Of a stretch of DNA of 55,729 nucleotides, positions 32,845 through 42,468 are shown piece by piece. Origin of the DNA: an uncultured Lachnospiraceae bacterium (GTDB taxonomy: Bacteria; Bacillota; Clostridia; Lachnospirales; Lachnospiraceae); NCBI GenBank assembly GCA_902761585.1, contig CACWKX010000015.1:1-55729 (forward strand), read 5' to 3'. The notes under the pieces were generated by a model, which was not told where the DNA came from, searched no databases, and saw nothing but the letters and a program-made list of their open reading frames with translations. The translations under genes and the position numbers were made by a program. The stretch's first letter is position 1; every line of letters starts with the position of its first letter.

Positions 32845-34425
32845 ATGAGGAACGCCGGAAAGATTGCAGCAGTTCTTTCGATGGGGATGGCGCTCAGTGC
32901 AGTGTGCGGCGTGAGCGCATTCGCAGCGGACAAGGCATTCAGCCTGGATGTGGCGAACTGGTCACAGCAGGATTGGAACAGCATTGCGATGACGAACGAT
33001 GACACGGTCACATCCGGTGCAATCATCCGTTCCTCCGCGTCGACCGATTCGGATGTTGTGGGGTATCTGTACAGAGGCGCCGCGGTCAATGTCCTGGATA
33101 AGGGTGATGCCTGGACACAGATCCAGTCCGGTGCCGTGACCGGGTATGTGATGAATGATTACCTGGTCTACGGAGAAGCAGCGAAGGGCCTTGCGGACTA
33201 CTACGGCAAGGAAGGCGTTGTGGCGAACTGGAACGATGTGAATGTCTTCACGGACAAGAGTGCAGGCTCCATTTCCAGGACCGTTTCGGATGGAACCGCG
33301 TTCCCGCTGGTCTCCGACGAAGGCCACTGGCTGCTGGTGCAGCAGGGGGCGGACAGTGCCGGATACGTGTCAGAGGACGATGCGTCCAGAATGCTTCTGG
33401 TTGATACCGCTGTCCCGGCAGACGGTGAGGATATTGCCTCGACCTATACGGAGAATCTTGGCGGAACAGCTGTGGCTCCTGCAGATGGAACGGATGCGGC
33501 TGCCACGACATCAGACTCTTCTTCGGACAACAGCAGTGCTGCAGACGAAACCGGCGCGGATGCGTCTTCTGCATCGGATGCGGGATATTCGGACAGCTCC
33601 GTGGCATCGGATGCAGGTGACGGGTACTCCGATGCGTCTGCTTCCTACGACTCGGGGGCATCTGACACGGCGTCCGCGTCGACAGAGACGGACTCTGCCG
33701 CTGTGGGTGCATCCGGCAGCGATGCGGCGTCCGCTTCACAGGAAACCTATACCAGCCAGACGGTCAGCAGTGATCCGAACGTGCAGGCACTCTATGATGC
33801 CTACATCGCCGCACAGAACGCAGCGATGAACTGCACGAGTGAGCAGGATGCCAAGGACAAGGCGGCAGCGGCTGTTCAGGCGTATAACGCATATGTAGCG
33901 GCAGCGAATGGCACTTCTTCCGCATCACAGGGGCAGGAAGATGCACAGCCAGTTCAGCAGGAGACCTCCGCGCCGGCTCAGACGGAAGCACCTCAGACAG
34001 AGACGCCTCAGACGGAGGCACCCCAGACAGAAGCGCCTCAGACAGAGGCTTCCCAGAGTACGGGATCTTCTTCCGGAAAGACAGGTTCCTACGCAGACTA
34101 CAGTGATCTGGATCTGCTGGCGGCGATCATCTGGTGCGAGGCCGGGAACCAGCCGTATGACGGCATGGTTGCGGTCGGCGAGGTTGTCATGAACCGTGTC
34201 GCAAGCTCCAGCTTCCCGAACACGATCGCGGAAGTGCTTGAGCAGCCGGGACAGTTCACCCCGTATTCGTCCGGGACGCTGCAGAGCGCGCTTGCTTCCG
34301 GTGTCAATTCCACCTGCTACCAGGCAGCGCAGGATGCACTGAACGGGGCACAGCCTGTTCCGGGCGCGCTGTACTTCAACACCCACAGTGGCACTACAAA
34401 GCTGGGTGCGCATTATTTCTCATAA
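32845..34425 (+). CDS. Secreted SH3-domain cell-wall hydrolase (SleB type)
   Basis: 526 aa from ATG 32845, with GGAGG 9 nt upstream. A signal peptide ends at SAFA (about residue 27). Two bacterial SH3-like domains follow (about 45-105 and 110-175). Then come a Ser/Asp/Ala-rich stretch, a helical segment (DPNVQALYDAYIAAQNAAMN), and PQTEAPQTE repeats acting as a spacer. The C-terminal SleB-type hydrolase domain (about 415-526) has WCEAGN with candidate catalytic Glu432. Such enzymes cut peptidoglycan; SleB itself is a spore lytic transglycosylase, but SH3-linked versions also act in vegetative walls. Confidence 0.87.
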   Translation: MRNAGKIAAVLSMGMALSAVCGVSAFAADKAFSLDVANWSQQDWNSIAMTNDDTVTSGAIIRSSASTDSDVVGYLYRGAAVNVLDKGDAWTQIQSGAVTGYVMNDYLVYGEAAKGLADYYGKEGVVANWNDVNVFTDKSAGSISRTVSDGTAFPLVSDEGHWLLVQQGADSAGYVSEDDASRMLLVDTAVPADGEDIASTYTENLGGTAVAPADGTDAAATTSDSSSDNSSAADETGADASSASDAGYSDSSVASDAGDGYSDASASYDSGASDTASASTETDSAAVGASGSDAASASQETYTSQTVSSDPNVQALYDAYIAAQNAAMNCTSEQDAKDKAAAAVQAYNAYVAAANGTSSASQGQEDAQPVQQETSAPAQTEAPQTETPQTEAPQTEAPQTEASQSTGSSSGKTGSYADYSDLDLLAAIIWCEAGNQPYDGMVAVGEVVMNRVASSSFPNTIAEVLEQPGQFTPYSSGTLQSALASGVNSTCYQAAQDALNGAQPVPGALYFNTHSGTTKLGAHYFS

Positions 34426-34478
34426 GGTAATCCCCCGGGCCGCGCAAGCGGTCTGGGATGTTACAAAATCAACTATAT

Positions 34479-34523
34479 GGAAAGCGGCATCACCTCCCCG
34501 GTGGTGCCGCTTTCCGTTTTTTG
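34479..34523. terminator. Bidirectional terminator after the SleB-type gene
   Basis: GGAAAGCGGCATCACC pairs with GGTGGTGCCGCTTTCC around a TCCCC loop, with a T run after it and A-rich sequence before it. Confidence 0.88.
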
Positions 34524-34538
34524 TTTCTGAATGCCGGT

Positions 34539-35075
34539 TCAGGACTCTTCGCCGGTGAAGTCGGACAGAGTCCGGAAGAGATATGAATAGATCTCCGGGC
34601 TCTTCTCCTTCCACTGTTTTGTGATCATCTTTGCCTGCTGCTCGGTCGGGACGGTGAGCGTCAGCTCCATCAGGGGCTCTGAGTGCTCAAGAACCGCGCA
34701 TGCGGCAGCGTAGTCGCCCGAGGTTGTCCGGTAGTACTGTGCCCGTGTGCTGACGGCCTCGCGGAAGCTCAGCCTGTTTTTCTTCAGGTAGGCATCGATA
34801 TCGGAGCGGATATCCGGTCCGAGGTCATTCTTCAGCGCGTCAAGGCTTGCCCGGCCGGCATCGGTCAGGGAGTAGTAGAAGCAGTCCGGGCAGGCTTCCT
34901 CGTGGATCAGCCCGGCGTCCACCAAATCGCTGATGGTGTACTGGGCATTGAAATAGTTCGTATAGCCGAGGTCTGTGAAGATGCCGGCGATCTGTTTATT
35001 GGTCATTGCAAAATCCACACGGCTCAGCGTGTAGAGCGTCATGAGCTTATAAAGAACCTGAAGCTGGTCAGCCAT
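34539..35075 (-). CDS. DUF4364 family protein
   Basis: 178 aa from ATG 35075, chosen because GGAGAG lies 5 nt upstream; ATG 35093 is possible. An N-terminal winged-helix-like region (LYKLMTLYTLSRVDFAMTNKQIAGIF, shown here in parts as YKLMTLYTLSRVDF and TNKQIAGIF) precedes DLVDAGLIHEEACPDCFYYS and LTDAGRASLDAL, the DUF4364 pattern. It may be a small DNA-binding regulator. Function is not known. Confidence 0.82.
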   Translation of the reverse strand: MADQLQVLYKLMTLYTLSRVDFAMTNKQIAGIFTDLGYTNYFNAQYTISDLVDAGLIHEEACPDCFYYSLTDAGRASLDALKNDLGPDIRSDIDAYLKKNRLSFREAVSTRAQYYRTTSGDYAAACAVLEHSEPLMELTLTVPTEQQAKMITKQWKEKSPEIYSYLFRTLSDFTGEES

Positions 35076-35330
35076 CGATCTCTCCATTTTCATTGATCAT
35101 ATTCCGGAAACAGGCCTATCTTAGCATATGAAAGAGCGGGAGACAAACGGCACAGGGCCAGGCCACAGCGCCGTGAAATGCGGAGGTCCGGCTCGACTAC
35201 TCCTTTTACCGCTTTGCAAAGTATGATAAACTCTCAGTGACATGAAAGATGGGTTTGCCGGAGAGCCTGGTGAAGGGGACGGAAACCCATGGGGAGCGTG
35301 TGTCATCAAGGTTTTCAAGGGGGAAAGAAA

Positions 35331-36761
35331 GTGAAGAAGAAATATTCAACTCTGACGGAGAGAGCATACAAGAGGAGACGGAGCTACGTGCTGCTCAGGA
35401 GCATGATTGCCCTGCTGATTGTGATCCTGGCGCTTCTGGCCGGACTTCTCATCTATGAAACCAGAAAGATGAAGACCTATTCGAATCCGTATGCGAAGGC
35501 ACTGGAGGAAAAGCAGGCTGCTGCGGCGAAGGAGGAGAGCAGCGCCGGCAGCGATTCGGATCTTGAAGGTGTGAAGGCGCAGGCGAATCTGCTTGCCACG
35601 CAGTATGATTATGACGGTGCGGTCAATCTGCTCAAGTCTCAGAAGGACTTCGGGAAGAACGACCAGCTCAAGGCGCTTGCCAACTCCTATGAGAAGACGA
35701 AGAGCAGCTGCCAGCCGTATCCGATCGACCAGATCACACATGTATTCTTTCACTCGCTGGTTGTCAACGATGCAAAGGCGTTTGATTCGGATGCAACCGC
35801 AGCCGGGTACAATCAGGTCATGACAACCATCTCCGAGTTCAACGGAATCATCCAGCAGATGTATGACAAGGGGTATGTGATGGTCAGCCTCCACGATATG
35901 TGCGAGGTGGCGGCCGACGGAACGGTCTCGAAAAAGGAGATTCTGCTTCCGCCTGGAAAGAAACCCTTTGTGCTGTCGCAGGATGACTGCAGCTACTACC
36001 ACTATATGAAGGAAGACGGTTTTCCGCAGAAGCTGGTTGTGACGGAGGACGGAAAGGTCAGGAATTCCCTGATCCAGGATGACGGAACTGTGAGCATCGG
36101 AGATTACGATGTCGTTCCGCTGATTGATACATTTGTGGAGCAGCATCCGGACTTTTCATATCATGGGCGCAAGGGAATCCTGGCGCTGACCGGGTACGAG
36201 GGCGTGCTCGGGTACCGGACAGACGAGGTCTACAAGACCCGGGATCCGGCCAGGGTGACAGAGTACCAGCAGAAGTTCTTTGACGAGAATCCGGACTTTG
36301 ATTATGACAAGGACTGCGCCGATGCCAAGGCTGTCGCGGATGCGATGAAGGCGGAGGGCTGGGAATTCGCGTCTCACACCTGGGGGCATATCGCACCGCT
36401 GCAGTATTCGCTCGACGCGGTGAAGCAGGATACGGAGCGCTGGCTGAACAATGTCGCGCCGATTGTCGGGGATACGGATGTGCTGATCTTCGCCTTCGGA
36501 GCGGATATCGGAGACTGGCATCCGTACACCCATGACAACGCGTACTTTGATTATCTCAAGTCGAAGAAGTTCAGTATCTACTGCAATGTCGACGGCTCAG
36601 TCAAGAGCTGGGTGCAGTTCGGCCCGGACTATATGAGACAGGCAAGAAGGAACCTGGACGGCTACCGTATGTATTACAATCCGGATCTGCTGTCCGACCT
36701 GTTTGATGTGAAGTCAGTCTGGGATTCCAACCGGCCGACACCGGTGCCGAAGATGGGCTGA
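35331..36761 (+). CDS. Membrane-anchored polysaccharide-deacetylase-like protein
   Basis: 476 aa from GTG 35331, chosen because AAGGGGGAAAG lies just upstream; the ATG at 35289 has no site. A basic N-terminus (KKKYSTLTERAYKRRR) and one membrane helix (about 25-45) give an anchored protein with an outside domain. A short helical repeat-like region follows (about 75-135). The C-terminal part has a NodB-like fold with QDDCSYYHY for the first acid pair and SHTWGHI for the His motif. The intervening loop is longer than in classical deacetylases, so activity is uncertain. Confidence 0.78.
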   Translation: MKKKYSTLTERAYKRRRSYVLLRSMIALLIVILALLAGLLIYETRKMKTYSNPYAKALEEKQAAAAKEESSAGSDSDLEGVKAQANLLATQYDYDGAVNLLKSQKDFGKNDQLKALANSYEKTKSSCQPYPIDQITHVFFHSLVVNDAKAFDSDATAAGYNQVMTTISEFNGIIQQMYDKGYVMVSLHDMCEVAADGTVSKKEILLPPGKKPFVLSQDDCSYYHYMKEDGFPQKLVVTEDGKVRNSLIQDDGTVSIGDYDVVPLIDTFVEQHPDFSYHGRKGILALTGYEGVLGYRTDEVYKTRDPARVTEYQQKFFDENPDFDYDKDCADAKAVADAMKAEGWEFASHTWGHIAPLQYSLDAVKQDTERWLNNVAPIVGDTDVLIFAFGADIGDWHPYTHDNAYFDYLKSKKFSIYCNVDGSVKSWVQFGPDYMRQARRNLDGYRMYYNPDLLSDLFDVKSVWDSNRPTPVPKMG

Positions 36762-36802
36762 GGGCTGACCTGTATGGAAATGAATGAAAGGGGGCGTCAA
36801 AT

Positions 36803-38179
36803 ATGCAGATATTGATCCGCGGGGGACGGCTGCTGGATCCGCTTTCGGGAACCGACAAGGTTACAGATGTCCTGATTGAGGATGGGCGCGTGACGCAGAT
36901 CGGGGATGGGCTGACATTCCCTGCTCCGAAAAAGAAGAAGATCGTCAAGGAAGCCTCCGTCTCGGGCGGAACGGTTGATGAGGCTTCGACCGATATGGCT
37001 GTTACGATAGACGCATCCGGGTGCTGGGTGATGCCGGGGTTTGTCGATCTCCATGTCCATCTGCGCGATCCGGGGCAGACATACAAGGAGGATATCGGGA
37101 CAGGCTCGCAGGCAGCAGCCTGCGGCGGATTCACGACGATTTGCGCGATGCCCAACACGAAACCGGTTATCGACAATCCAGACAAGTTGAATTATGTGCG
37201 GTTCAAGAGCGCGGCGCTTTCCCCGATCCATGTGATGCAGATCGGCTCGATCACAAAGGGGGAAAAGGGGGAAGAGCTCTCCGACATCGCAGGGCTGGCG
37301 GATGCCGGCGCGCCGGCCATATCCGAGGACGGCCGGTCTGTTGAGAATGCAGCGCTGATGAAACGGGCAATGCGGGAGGCAGTGAAGGCCGGAATTCCGG
37401 TGTTTGATCACTGTGAGGACAAGAAGCTGGCTGGAAAGGGCGTCGTAAACGAGGATGAAAATGCAGTCCGCCTGGGCCTTCCGGGGATTCCGGACAGCGC
37501 CGAGGATGTGATCGCGGCCAGGGACATCCTGCTGGCGCGGGAGACCGGGGCGCATCTCCACCTCTGCCATGTCTCGACGCGGGAATCGGTGGAGATGATC
37601 CGGTTTGCCAAATCGAAGGGCGTCCATGTGACTGCGGAAGTCACGCCGCATCATTTCACGCTCTGTTCAGACGACATCCCGGCGGACGACCCGATGTTCA
37701 AGATGAACCCGCCGGTCCGGACAGTCGCGGACAGAGAAGCACTGATCGAGGGGCTCCGCGATGGAACAATCGACTGCATCGCGACGGATCATGCGCCGCA
37801 TGCGGTCAGCGAGAAGTTCGGCTCGATGCTGACATCCGCATTCGGCATCGTCGGGCTGGAGACAGCGTTGTCGCTGGCGGTTACGAGGCTTGTTGAGCCG
37901 GGAATTCTGAGCCCGCTTGATCTTGCCCGGGTGATGAGTACCGCGCCGGCGCAGGTCGCAGACCTGATCCGCCAGTATGGGGACGGAAAGATTGAGGTTG
38001 GAAATCCGGCGGATATTACAATTGTCCGGCCGGATGAGGAGTGGACAATTGATAAAAAGCAGTTTCTGTCCAAGGGCAGGAATACCCCGTTCGAGGGCTG
38101 GAAGGTGCGCGGGCGGGTGAAGGTGACGATTTGTGACGGCGAGATTGTGTACACAGACAAAAGGAGACAAACATCATGA
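36803..38179 (+). CDS. pyrC: Dihydroorotase
   Basis: 458 aa. It closes carbamoyl aspartate to dihydroorotate, the third step of UMP synthesis. The zinc amidohydrolase signature is DLHVHLRDPGQTYKED, followed by GGFTTICAMPNTKPV, HLCHVSTRESVEM and ATDHAPHAVSEK. Residues about 36-65 hold an extra Lys/Ser/Thr-rich loop (APKKKKIVKEASVSGG) before the normal IDASGCWVMPGFVD, which most family members lack. GGGGG lies about 8 nt before the ATG. It overlaps pyrF by 4 nt. Confidence 0.94.
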   Translation: MQILIRGGRLLDPLSGTDKVTDVLIEDGRVTQIGDGLTFPAPKKKKIVKEASVSGGTVDEASTDMAVTIDASGCWVMPGFVDLHVHLRDPGQTYKEDIGTGSQAAACGGFTTICAMPNTKPVIDNPDKLNYVRFKSAALSPIHVMQIGSITKGEKGEELSDIAGLADAGAPAISEDGRSVENAALMKRAMREAVKAGIPVFDHCEDKKLAGKGVVNEDENAVRLGLPGIPDSAEDVIAARDILLARETGAHLHLCHVSTRESVEMIRFAKSKGVHVTAEVTPHHFTLCSDDIPADDPMFKMNPPVRTVADREALIEGLRDGTIDCIATDHAPHAVSEKFGSMLTSAFGIVGLETALSLAVTRLVEPGILSPLDLARVMSTAPAQVADLIRQYGDGKIEVGNPADITIVRPDEEWTIDKKQFLSKGRNTPFEGWKVRGRVKVTICDGEIVYTDKRRQTS

Positions 38180-39246
38180 TCGATCAGCTGGTTGCGGGAA
38201 TCAAGAAGACGGAGGCACCGATCGTTGTCGGACTGGATCCGCAGATGAAGTTTATTCCGGACGAGGTCAAGAACCCTGTCTTTGATGAGATGGGCGAGAC
38301 GCTTGAGGCTGCAGGTGAGATTCTGTTCCGTTTCAACAAGGCGATTGTCGATGCGGTCTGTGACCTGGTTCCGGCTGTAAAGCCGCAGATTGCCATGTAC
38401 GAGCGCTTCGGAATTCCGGGGCTGGCAGCCTATCAGCGGACCATTGATTACTGCAAGTCCAAGGGACTGGTTGTAATTGGAGATGTCAAGAGGGGCGACA
38501 TCGGATCGACCTCAGAGGCGTATGCTGACGCTCACCTTGGAAGGGTCATGGTCGGAGAGCGTGAGTACAAGCTGTTTGACGCGGACTTTGCGACAGTGAA
38601 CCCGTATCTCGGCTCGGACGGCGTGGTCCCCTTCCTGAAGGTCTGCGATGCGCAGGACAAGGGAATCTTCGTGCTGGTCAAGACCTCGAATCCTTCCAGC
38701 GGAGAGTTTCAGGACAGGCCGGTGCTGGTCAGGGCGGAGGAGTTTGACGAGGACGCAGCCGGCAGCATCGACACATCCTTCTTTACAGGAAAGAAAAGCA
38801 AGGGCGGTCTTTCGCTGGAGAGCATTGTGCTGGCGGCCGGCAAGGACGGGCTTCGCAGCTATGTGCTCCGCCCGATGTATGAGATTGTGGCGGAGGAAGT
38901 CGCCAGATGGGCGCGGGAGCCGAGGCTGATGGGAAAGAGCGGTTATTCGGAGGTGGGCGCGGTTGTCGGCGCGACTTACCCGGAGATGGGAAAGGTGCTC
39001 CGGAAGATCATGCCGCATTCCTTCATCCTGGTTCCGGGATACGGCGCCCAGGGCGGAAAGGGAAAAGATCTCACGCATTTCTTCAACAAAGACGGGCTCG
39101 GCGCGATCGTAAACTCCAGCAGGGGCATCATCGCAGCCTATAAGCAGGAGCCATACTGTGACAAATACATGCCGGAGAATTTCGCGGATGCAAGCCGTGC
39201 CGCGGTCAAGGCCATGCGGAAGGACATCCGGGAAGCCATCGGCTGA
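38176..39246 (+). CDS. pyrF: Orotidine-5'-phosphate decarboxylase (type 2)
   Basis: 356 aa; type 2 enzymes are usually about 305 aa. It converts OMP to UMP. Seen: VGLDPQMKFIPD near the N-terminus, VIGDVKRGDIGSTSEAYADA with the catalytic Lys/Asp array, VNPYLGSDGVVPFL and LVPGYGAQGGKG. An extra segment of about 45 residues (residues 180-228, after SSGEFQDRPV and before MYEIVAEEV) is rich in Asp, Ser and Lys. It overlaps pyrC by 4 nt (ATGA). Confidence 0.94.
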   Translation: MIDQLVAGIKKTEAPIVVGLDPQMKFIPDEVKNPVFDEMGETLEAAGEILFRFNKAIVDAVCDLVPAVKPQIAMYERFGIPGLAAYQRTIDYCKSKGLVVIGDVKRGDIGSTSEAYADAHLGRVMVGEREYKLFDADFATVNPYLGSDGVVPFLKVCDAQDKGIFVLVKTSNPSSGEFQDRPVLVRAEEFDEDAAGSIDTSFFTGKKSKGGLSLESIVLAAGKDGLRSYVLRPMYEIVAEEVARWAREPRLMGKSGYSEVGAVVGATYPEMGKVLRKIMPHSFILVPGYGAQGGKGKDLTHFFNKDGLGAIVNSSRGIIAAYKQEPYCDKYMPENFADASRAAVKAMRKDIREAIG

Positions 39247-39331
39247 AAGGTTGCGGGCACTGCCGCCCGGTAAGGTCAAAGCTGCCGAGGGCGATCATGG
39301 GAAACTTGTTGTGAAAGAACAGGAGACGAGT

Positions 39332-40171
39332 ATGCAGGCCGGACAGGAAACGGGGATCAGAGCGGTTCAAAAGTTCAGAGAAAGGGCAAAGGTCCTTCAG
39401 AATACGAGGATTGCGGGAGGCATCTATGATCTCAGGCTGAAGACGGAGCAGATTGCAGCGGCAGCACAGCCGGGACAGTTTGTCTCGGTTTACAGCAATG
39501 ATCACTCCCGTCTTCTGCCGCGACCGATCAGTATCTGCGGCGCGGACCCAAAGAGCGGGGAGCTGCGGCTGGTATTCCGCGTCTCCGGAAGGGGAACGGA
39601 GGAATTTTCCCGTCTGTCGGCGGGAGACAGGGTAGATCTGACGGGACCGCTTGGAAATGGATTTCCCGAGTCTGTCCTGAAGAGCCAGTCGGGGAAGACG
39701 GTTTTTCTCATCGGGGGCGGAATCGGGATTCCGCCGATGGTGCAGCTTGCAAGGACACTGGCGGCAGGCGATGATGAAAAGGGGGTGCCGCGGCTGATCT
39801 CGGTATTGGGATTCCGGGACGAGCTGTTTCTTGTGGACGATCTGAAAGCGTACTCAGAAGTGGTCATTGCGACGGAGGACGGCAGCTGCGGGACGAAGGG
39901 CAACGTGCTCGACGCAATCCGCGAGAGAAATCTGAAGGCAGATGTGATCTGTGCCTGCGGGCCGACTCCCATGCTGCGTGCGCTTCGGGCATACGCACAG
40001 GAGACCGGAACCGAGTGCTGGCTGTCACTCGAGGAGAAGATGGCCTGCGGGATCGGTGCCTGTCTCAGCTGCGTCTGCAAATCGACTGATATCGATGAAC
40101 ATTCCAAAGTAAGGAACAAGAGAGTCTGTACGGAGGGACCGGTTTTCAATTCGACTGATATAGAATTGTGA
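39332..40171 (+). CDS. pyrK: Dihydroorotate dehydrogenase B electron transfer subunit
   Basis: 279 aa from ATG 39332, chosen because AGGAG lies 6 nt upstream. It carries electrons from PyrD to NAD+ with FAD and a [2Fe-2S] cluster. Seen: RPISICGADP (FAD binding), GGGIGIPPMVQLA (NAD binding) and CGIGACLSCVCK with a later Cys, the iron-sulfur ligands. Next to pyrD, as usual. Confidence 0.93.
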   Translation: MQAGQETGIRAVQKFRERAKVLQNTRIAGGIYDLRLKTEQIAAAAQPGQFVSVYSNDHSRLLPRPISICGADPKSGELRLVFRVSGRGTEEFSRLSAGDRVDLTGPLGNGFPESVLKSQSGKTVFLIGGGIGIPPMVQLARTLAAGDDEKGVPRLISVLGFRDELFLVDDLKAYSEVVIATEDGSCGTKGNVLDAIRERNLKADVICACGPTPMLRALRAYAQETGTECWLSLEEKMACGIGACLSCVCKSTDIDEHSKVRNKRVCTEGPVFNSTDIEL

Positions 40172-40324
40172 TGAGCTGCAGGGAATGACCCGGGAATCCG
40201 GGGAATCAGGATCATCCTGGAAACTGGGATATCGGTCGCTGAGATCGGGGTGGCTGGGAAGGCAGCAGAGAAAAAAGAGTGCGCCTTGTTGAAATGGGCG
40301 CCACTGGAGAGGATGAACAGGAAT

Positions 40325-41236
40325 ATGCAGCCGGATATGAGTGTGGAGATTGCCGGGGTTTTGCTGAAGAACCCGGTCATGACGGCGTCCGGAACCTTCG
40401 GGTCCGGACAGGAATTTTCGGAATTTGTCGATCTGAACCGGCTTGGCGCGGTTGTGACGAAGGGCGTGGCCTCTGTTCCGTGGCCGGGTAACCCGACCCC
40501 GAGAATCTGCGAGACACCCTCCGGGATGCTGAATGCCATCGGTCTTCAGAATCCCGGAGAGGAGACATTTGCGAAGCGGGATCTGAGGTTCCTGGAGCAG
40601 TTTGACACGAAGGTGGTCGTGAATGTCTGCGGACACAGCACGGAGGAGTACGTCGATTGTGTGAGGAGGCTCGCGGACGAAAAACGCGCGGATCTTCTGG
40701 AAATCAACATTTCCTGCCCGAACGTGAAGGAGGGCGGGATCTCGTTCGGAACGAATCCCCGGGCGGTCGAGCAGATCACAGCGGCGGTGAAAAAGGCGGC
40801 CCGGCAGCCGGTGATCATGAAGCTGAGCCCGAACGTGACCGATATCCGGGAGATTGCGAAGGCGGCGGAGGCGGGCGGCGCGGACGCGCTGTCGATGATC
40901 AACACCATCACCGGTATGAAGATCGATGTGAGAAGAAGAACCTTTGCGCTGGCGAACCGGACCGGCGGGCTGAGCGGGCCGGCGATTCACCCGGTGGCTG
41001 TCCGGATGGTCTGGGAGTGCGCGCAGAGTGTGAAGATCCCGATCATCGGGATGGGCGGCATCGCTGACGCAGAAGGTGCCCTGGAGATGATCATGGCAGG
41101 CGCCAGTGCTGTTTCGGTTGGAACAGCGAATTTCCGGGATCAGACAACGGTGATCCGCGTCATCGACGGGATCAGGGCTTATCTGGAGGAAAACAGGATC
41201 GGATCGGTCAGAGATCTGATCGGCTGCGTAAGGTGA
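40325..41236 (+). CDS. pyrD: Dihydroorotate dehydrogenase B catalytic subunit
   Basis: 303 aa when started at ATG 40325; ATG 40313 and ATG 40337 are in frame too, and GGAGAGG at 40306-40312 fits 40325 best. It oxidises dihydroorotate to orotate with FMN. Seen: LKNPVMTASGTFGSG, GLQNPGEE, INISCPNVKEGG (with the catalytic Cys), MKLSPNVTDI and GMGGIADAEGALEMIMAGA. It works as a complex with PyrK. Confidence 0.94.
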   Translation: MQPDMSVEIAGVLLKNPVMTASGTFGSGQEFSEFVDLNRLGAVVTKGVASVPWPGNPTPRICETPSGMLNAIGLQNPGEETFAKRDLRFLEQFDTKVVVNVCGHSTEEYVDCVRRLADEKRADLLEINISCPNVKEGGISFGTNPRAVEQITAAVKKAARQPVIMKLSPNVTDIREIAKAAEAGGADALSMINTITGMKIDVRRRTFALANRTGGLSGPAIHPVAVRMVWECAQSVKIPIIGMGGIADAEGALEMIMAGASAVSVGTANFRDQTTVIRVIDGIRAYLEENRIGSVRDLIGCVR

Positions 41237-41317
41237 CGAAGGAAAGGAACAAGGAAAACGGCCGGCGCGGCAGCCGGGACGGCGGATTGCCGGGCGGGGC
41301 GGCAGTGAGGAGAGGTT

Positions 41318-41989
41318 ATGGAGAAGTACAAGGAATCTTTTATTGAATTCATGGTAGACTGTGAGGTCCTGAAGTTCGGGGACTTTGTCACAAAGAGCGG
41401 GCGCAGGACGCCGTTTTTTGTCAATACGGGGTTTTACCGGACGGGCGGCCAGCTGAAGAAGCTTGGAGAGTACTATGCAAAGGCGATCGAGGATGCCTTC
41501 GGGACGGACTTTGATGTCCTGTTCGGACCTGCCTACAAGGGGATTCCGCTTTCGGTGGCGGCGACGATTGCGCTTTCCGAGGACTGCGGGAAGGAGATCC
41601 GGTATTGCTCCAACCGCAAGGAGATCAAGGATCATGGTGACAAGGGCATCCTGCTCGGCGGCCCGATCAAGGACGGCGACAAGGTTGTGATCATCGAGGA
41701 TGTCACGACAGCCGGCACCTCGATTCGGGAGACCCTTCCGATCATCCGGGACACGGCGGATGCACAGGTATGCGGGCTTGTTGTCTCCGTCGACCGCTGC
41801 GAACGCGGAACCGGAACAAAAAGCGCGCTGGAGGAGATCCAGGAGACATACGGGCTGAAGACGACGGCGATTGTCACCATGAAGGAAGTCGTCTCCTATC
41901 TCTACAACAGAGAGGTCGGCGGCAGAGTCCTGATCGATGACGATGTCAAGGCGAGAATTGACGCTTACTATCAGGAGTACGGTGTATGA
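41318..41989 (+). CDS. pyrE: Orotate phosphoribosyltransferase
   Basis: 223 aa. It joins orotate to PRPP to make OMP. The PRPP-binding motif is VVIIEDVTTAGTSIRE; FGPAYKGIPLSVAATIAL precedes it. GGAGAGGTT precedes the ATG. Its stop codon overlaps the next start by 4 nt. It ends the pyrC-pyrF-pyrK-pyrD-pyrE set; the first two pathway enzymes (carA/B, pyrB) are not in the window. Confidence 0.94.
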   Translation: MEKYKESFIEFMVDCEVLKFGDFVTKSGRRTPFFVNTGFYRTGGQLKKLGEYYAKAIEDAFGTDFDVLFGPAYKGIPLSVAATIALSEDCGKEIRYCSNRKEIKDHGDKGILLGGPIKDGDKVVIIEDVTTAGTSIRETLPIIRDTADAQVCGLVVSVDRCERGTGTKSALEEIQETYGLKTTAIVTMKEVVSYLYNREVGGRVLIDDDVKARIDAYYQEYGV

Positions 41990-42468
41990 CACCACGGAGG
42001 AAGAAGCACATTCAGAGCGTGTCGGGTGTGCTTTTTTTTCTTTACCTTGCGGTCCTCATCTACTTTCTGTTCTTTGCAGATGAATATGGCAGGACTCCCA
42101 GCCTGGAAATGCGCTACAATCTGGTCCCCCTGGTGGAGATCAGGCGGTTCCTTGTCTACCGGAAAATCCTCGGGTTTCGGGCTGTCTTCCTGAATGTATA
42201 CGGAAACATCATCGGGTTTCTTCCATTTGGCTTCTTTCTGCCGGCGATGCACCGGTATTTCAGGCGTGCGTACCGAACCGTATCAGTGAGCTTTCTGTTT
42301 TCCTGCGGCGTCGAGCTGACGCAGCTGGTGACAAGGAGAGGGAGTTGTGATGTCGACGACGTGATCCTTAATACGCTGGGCGGACTGCTGGGGTACCTTC
42401 TGTTTGCCCTGAGCAGAAGACTGGCGCGGCGGACTGCGTCGGGAAAGCAGGACAACGGAACGGGCTGA
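41986..42468 (+). CDS. VanZ-like membrane protein
   Basis: 160 aa with four predicted membrane helices. The VanZ-like signature is NVYGNIIGFLPFGFFLP and later FSCGVELTQLV with DVDDVILNTLGGLLGYLL. Its role is unknown; VanZ itself affects teicoplanin resistance. It overlaps pyrE (ATGA), so it may be translated with the pyr operon. The C-terminal 16 residues lie inside the first unit of an 84-bp tandem repeat. Confidence 0.85.
   Translation: MTPRRKKHIQSVSGVLFFLYLAVLIYFLFFADEYGRTPSLEMRYNLVPLVEIRRFLVYRKILGFRAVFLNVYGNIIGFLPFGFFLPAMHRYFRRAYRTVSVSFLFSCGVELTQLVTRRGSCDVDDVILNTLGGLLGYLLFALSRRLARRTASGKQDNGTG

Noticed and set aside
36762..36802. PyrR-type attenuator before pyrC
   Set aside because: Only 41 nt separate pyrC from the upstream gene; there is no room for an antiterminator/terminator pair.
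40025..41995. 656-aa open frame on the minus strand across pyrK-pyrD-pyrE
   Set aside because: Antisense to three convincing pyr genes; His/Arg/Asp-rich shadow composition.
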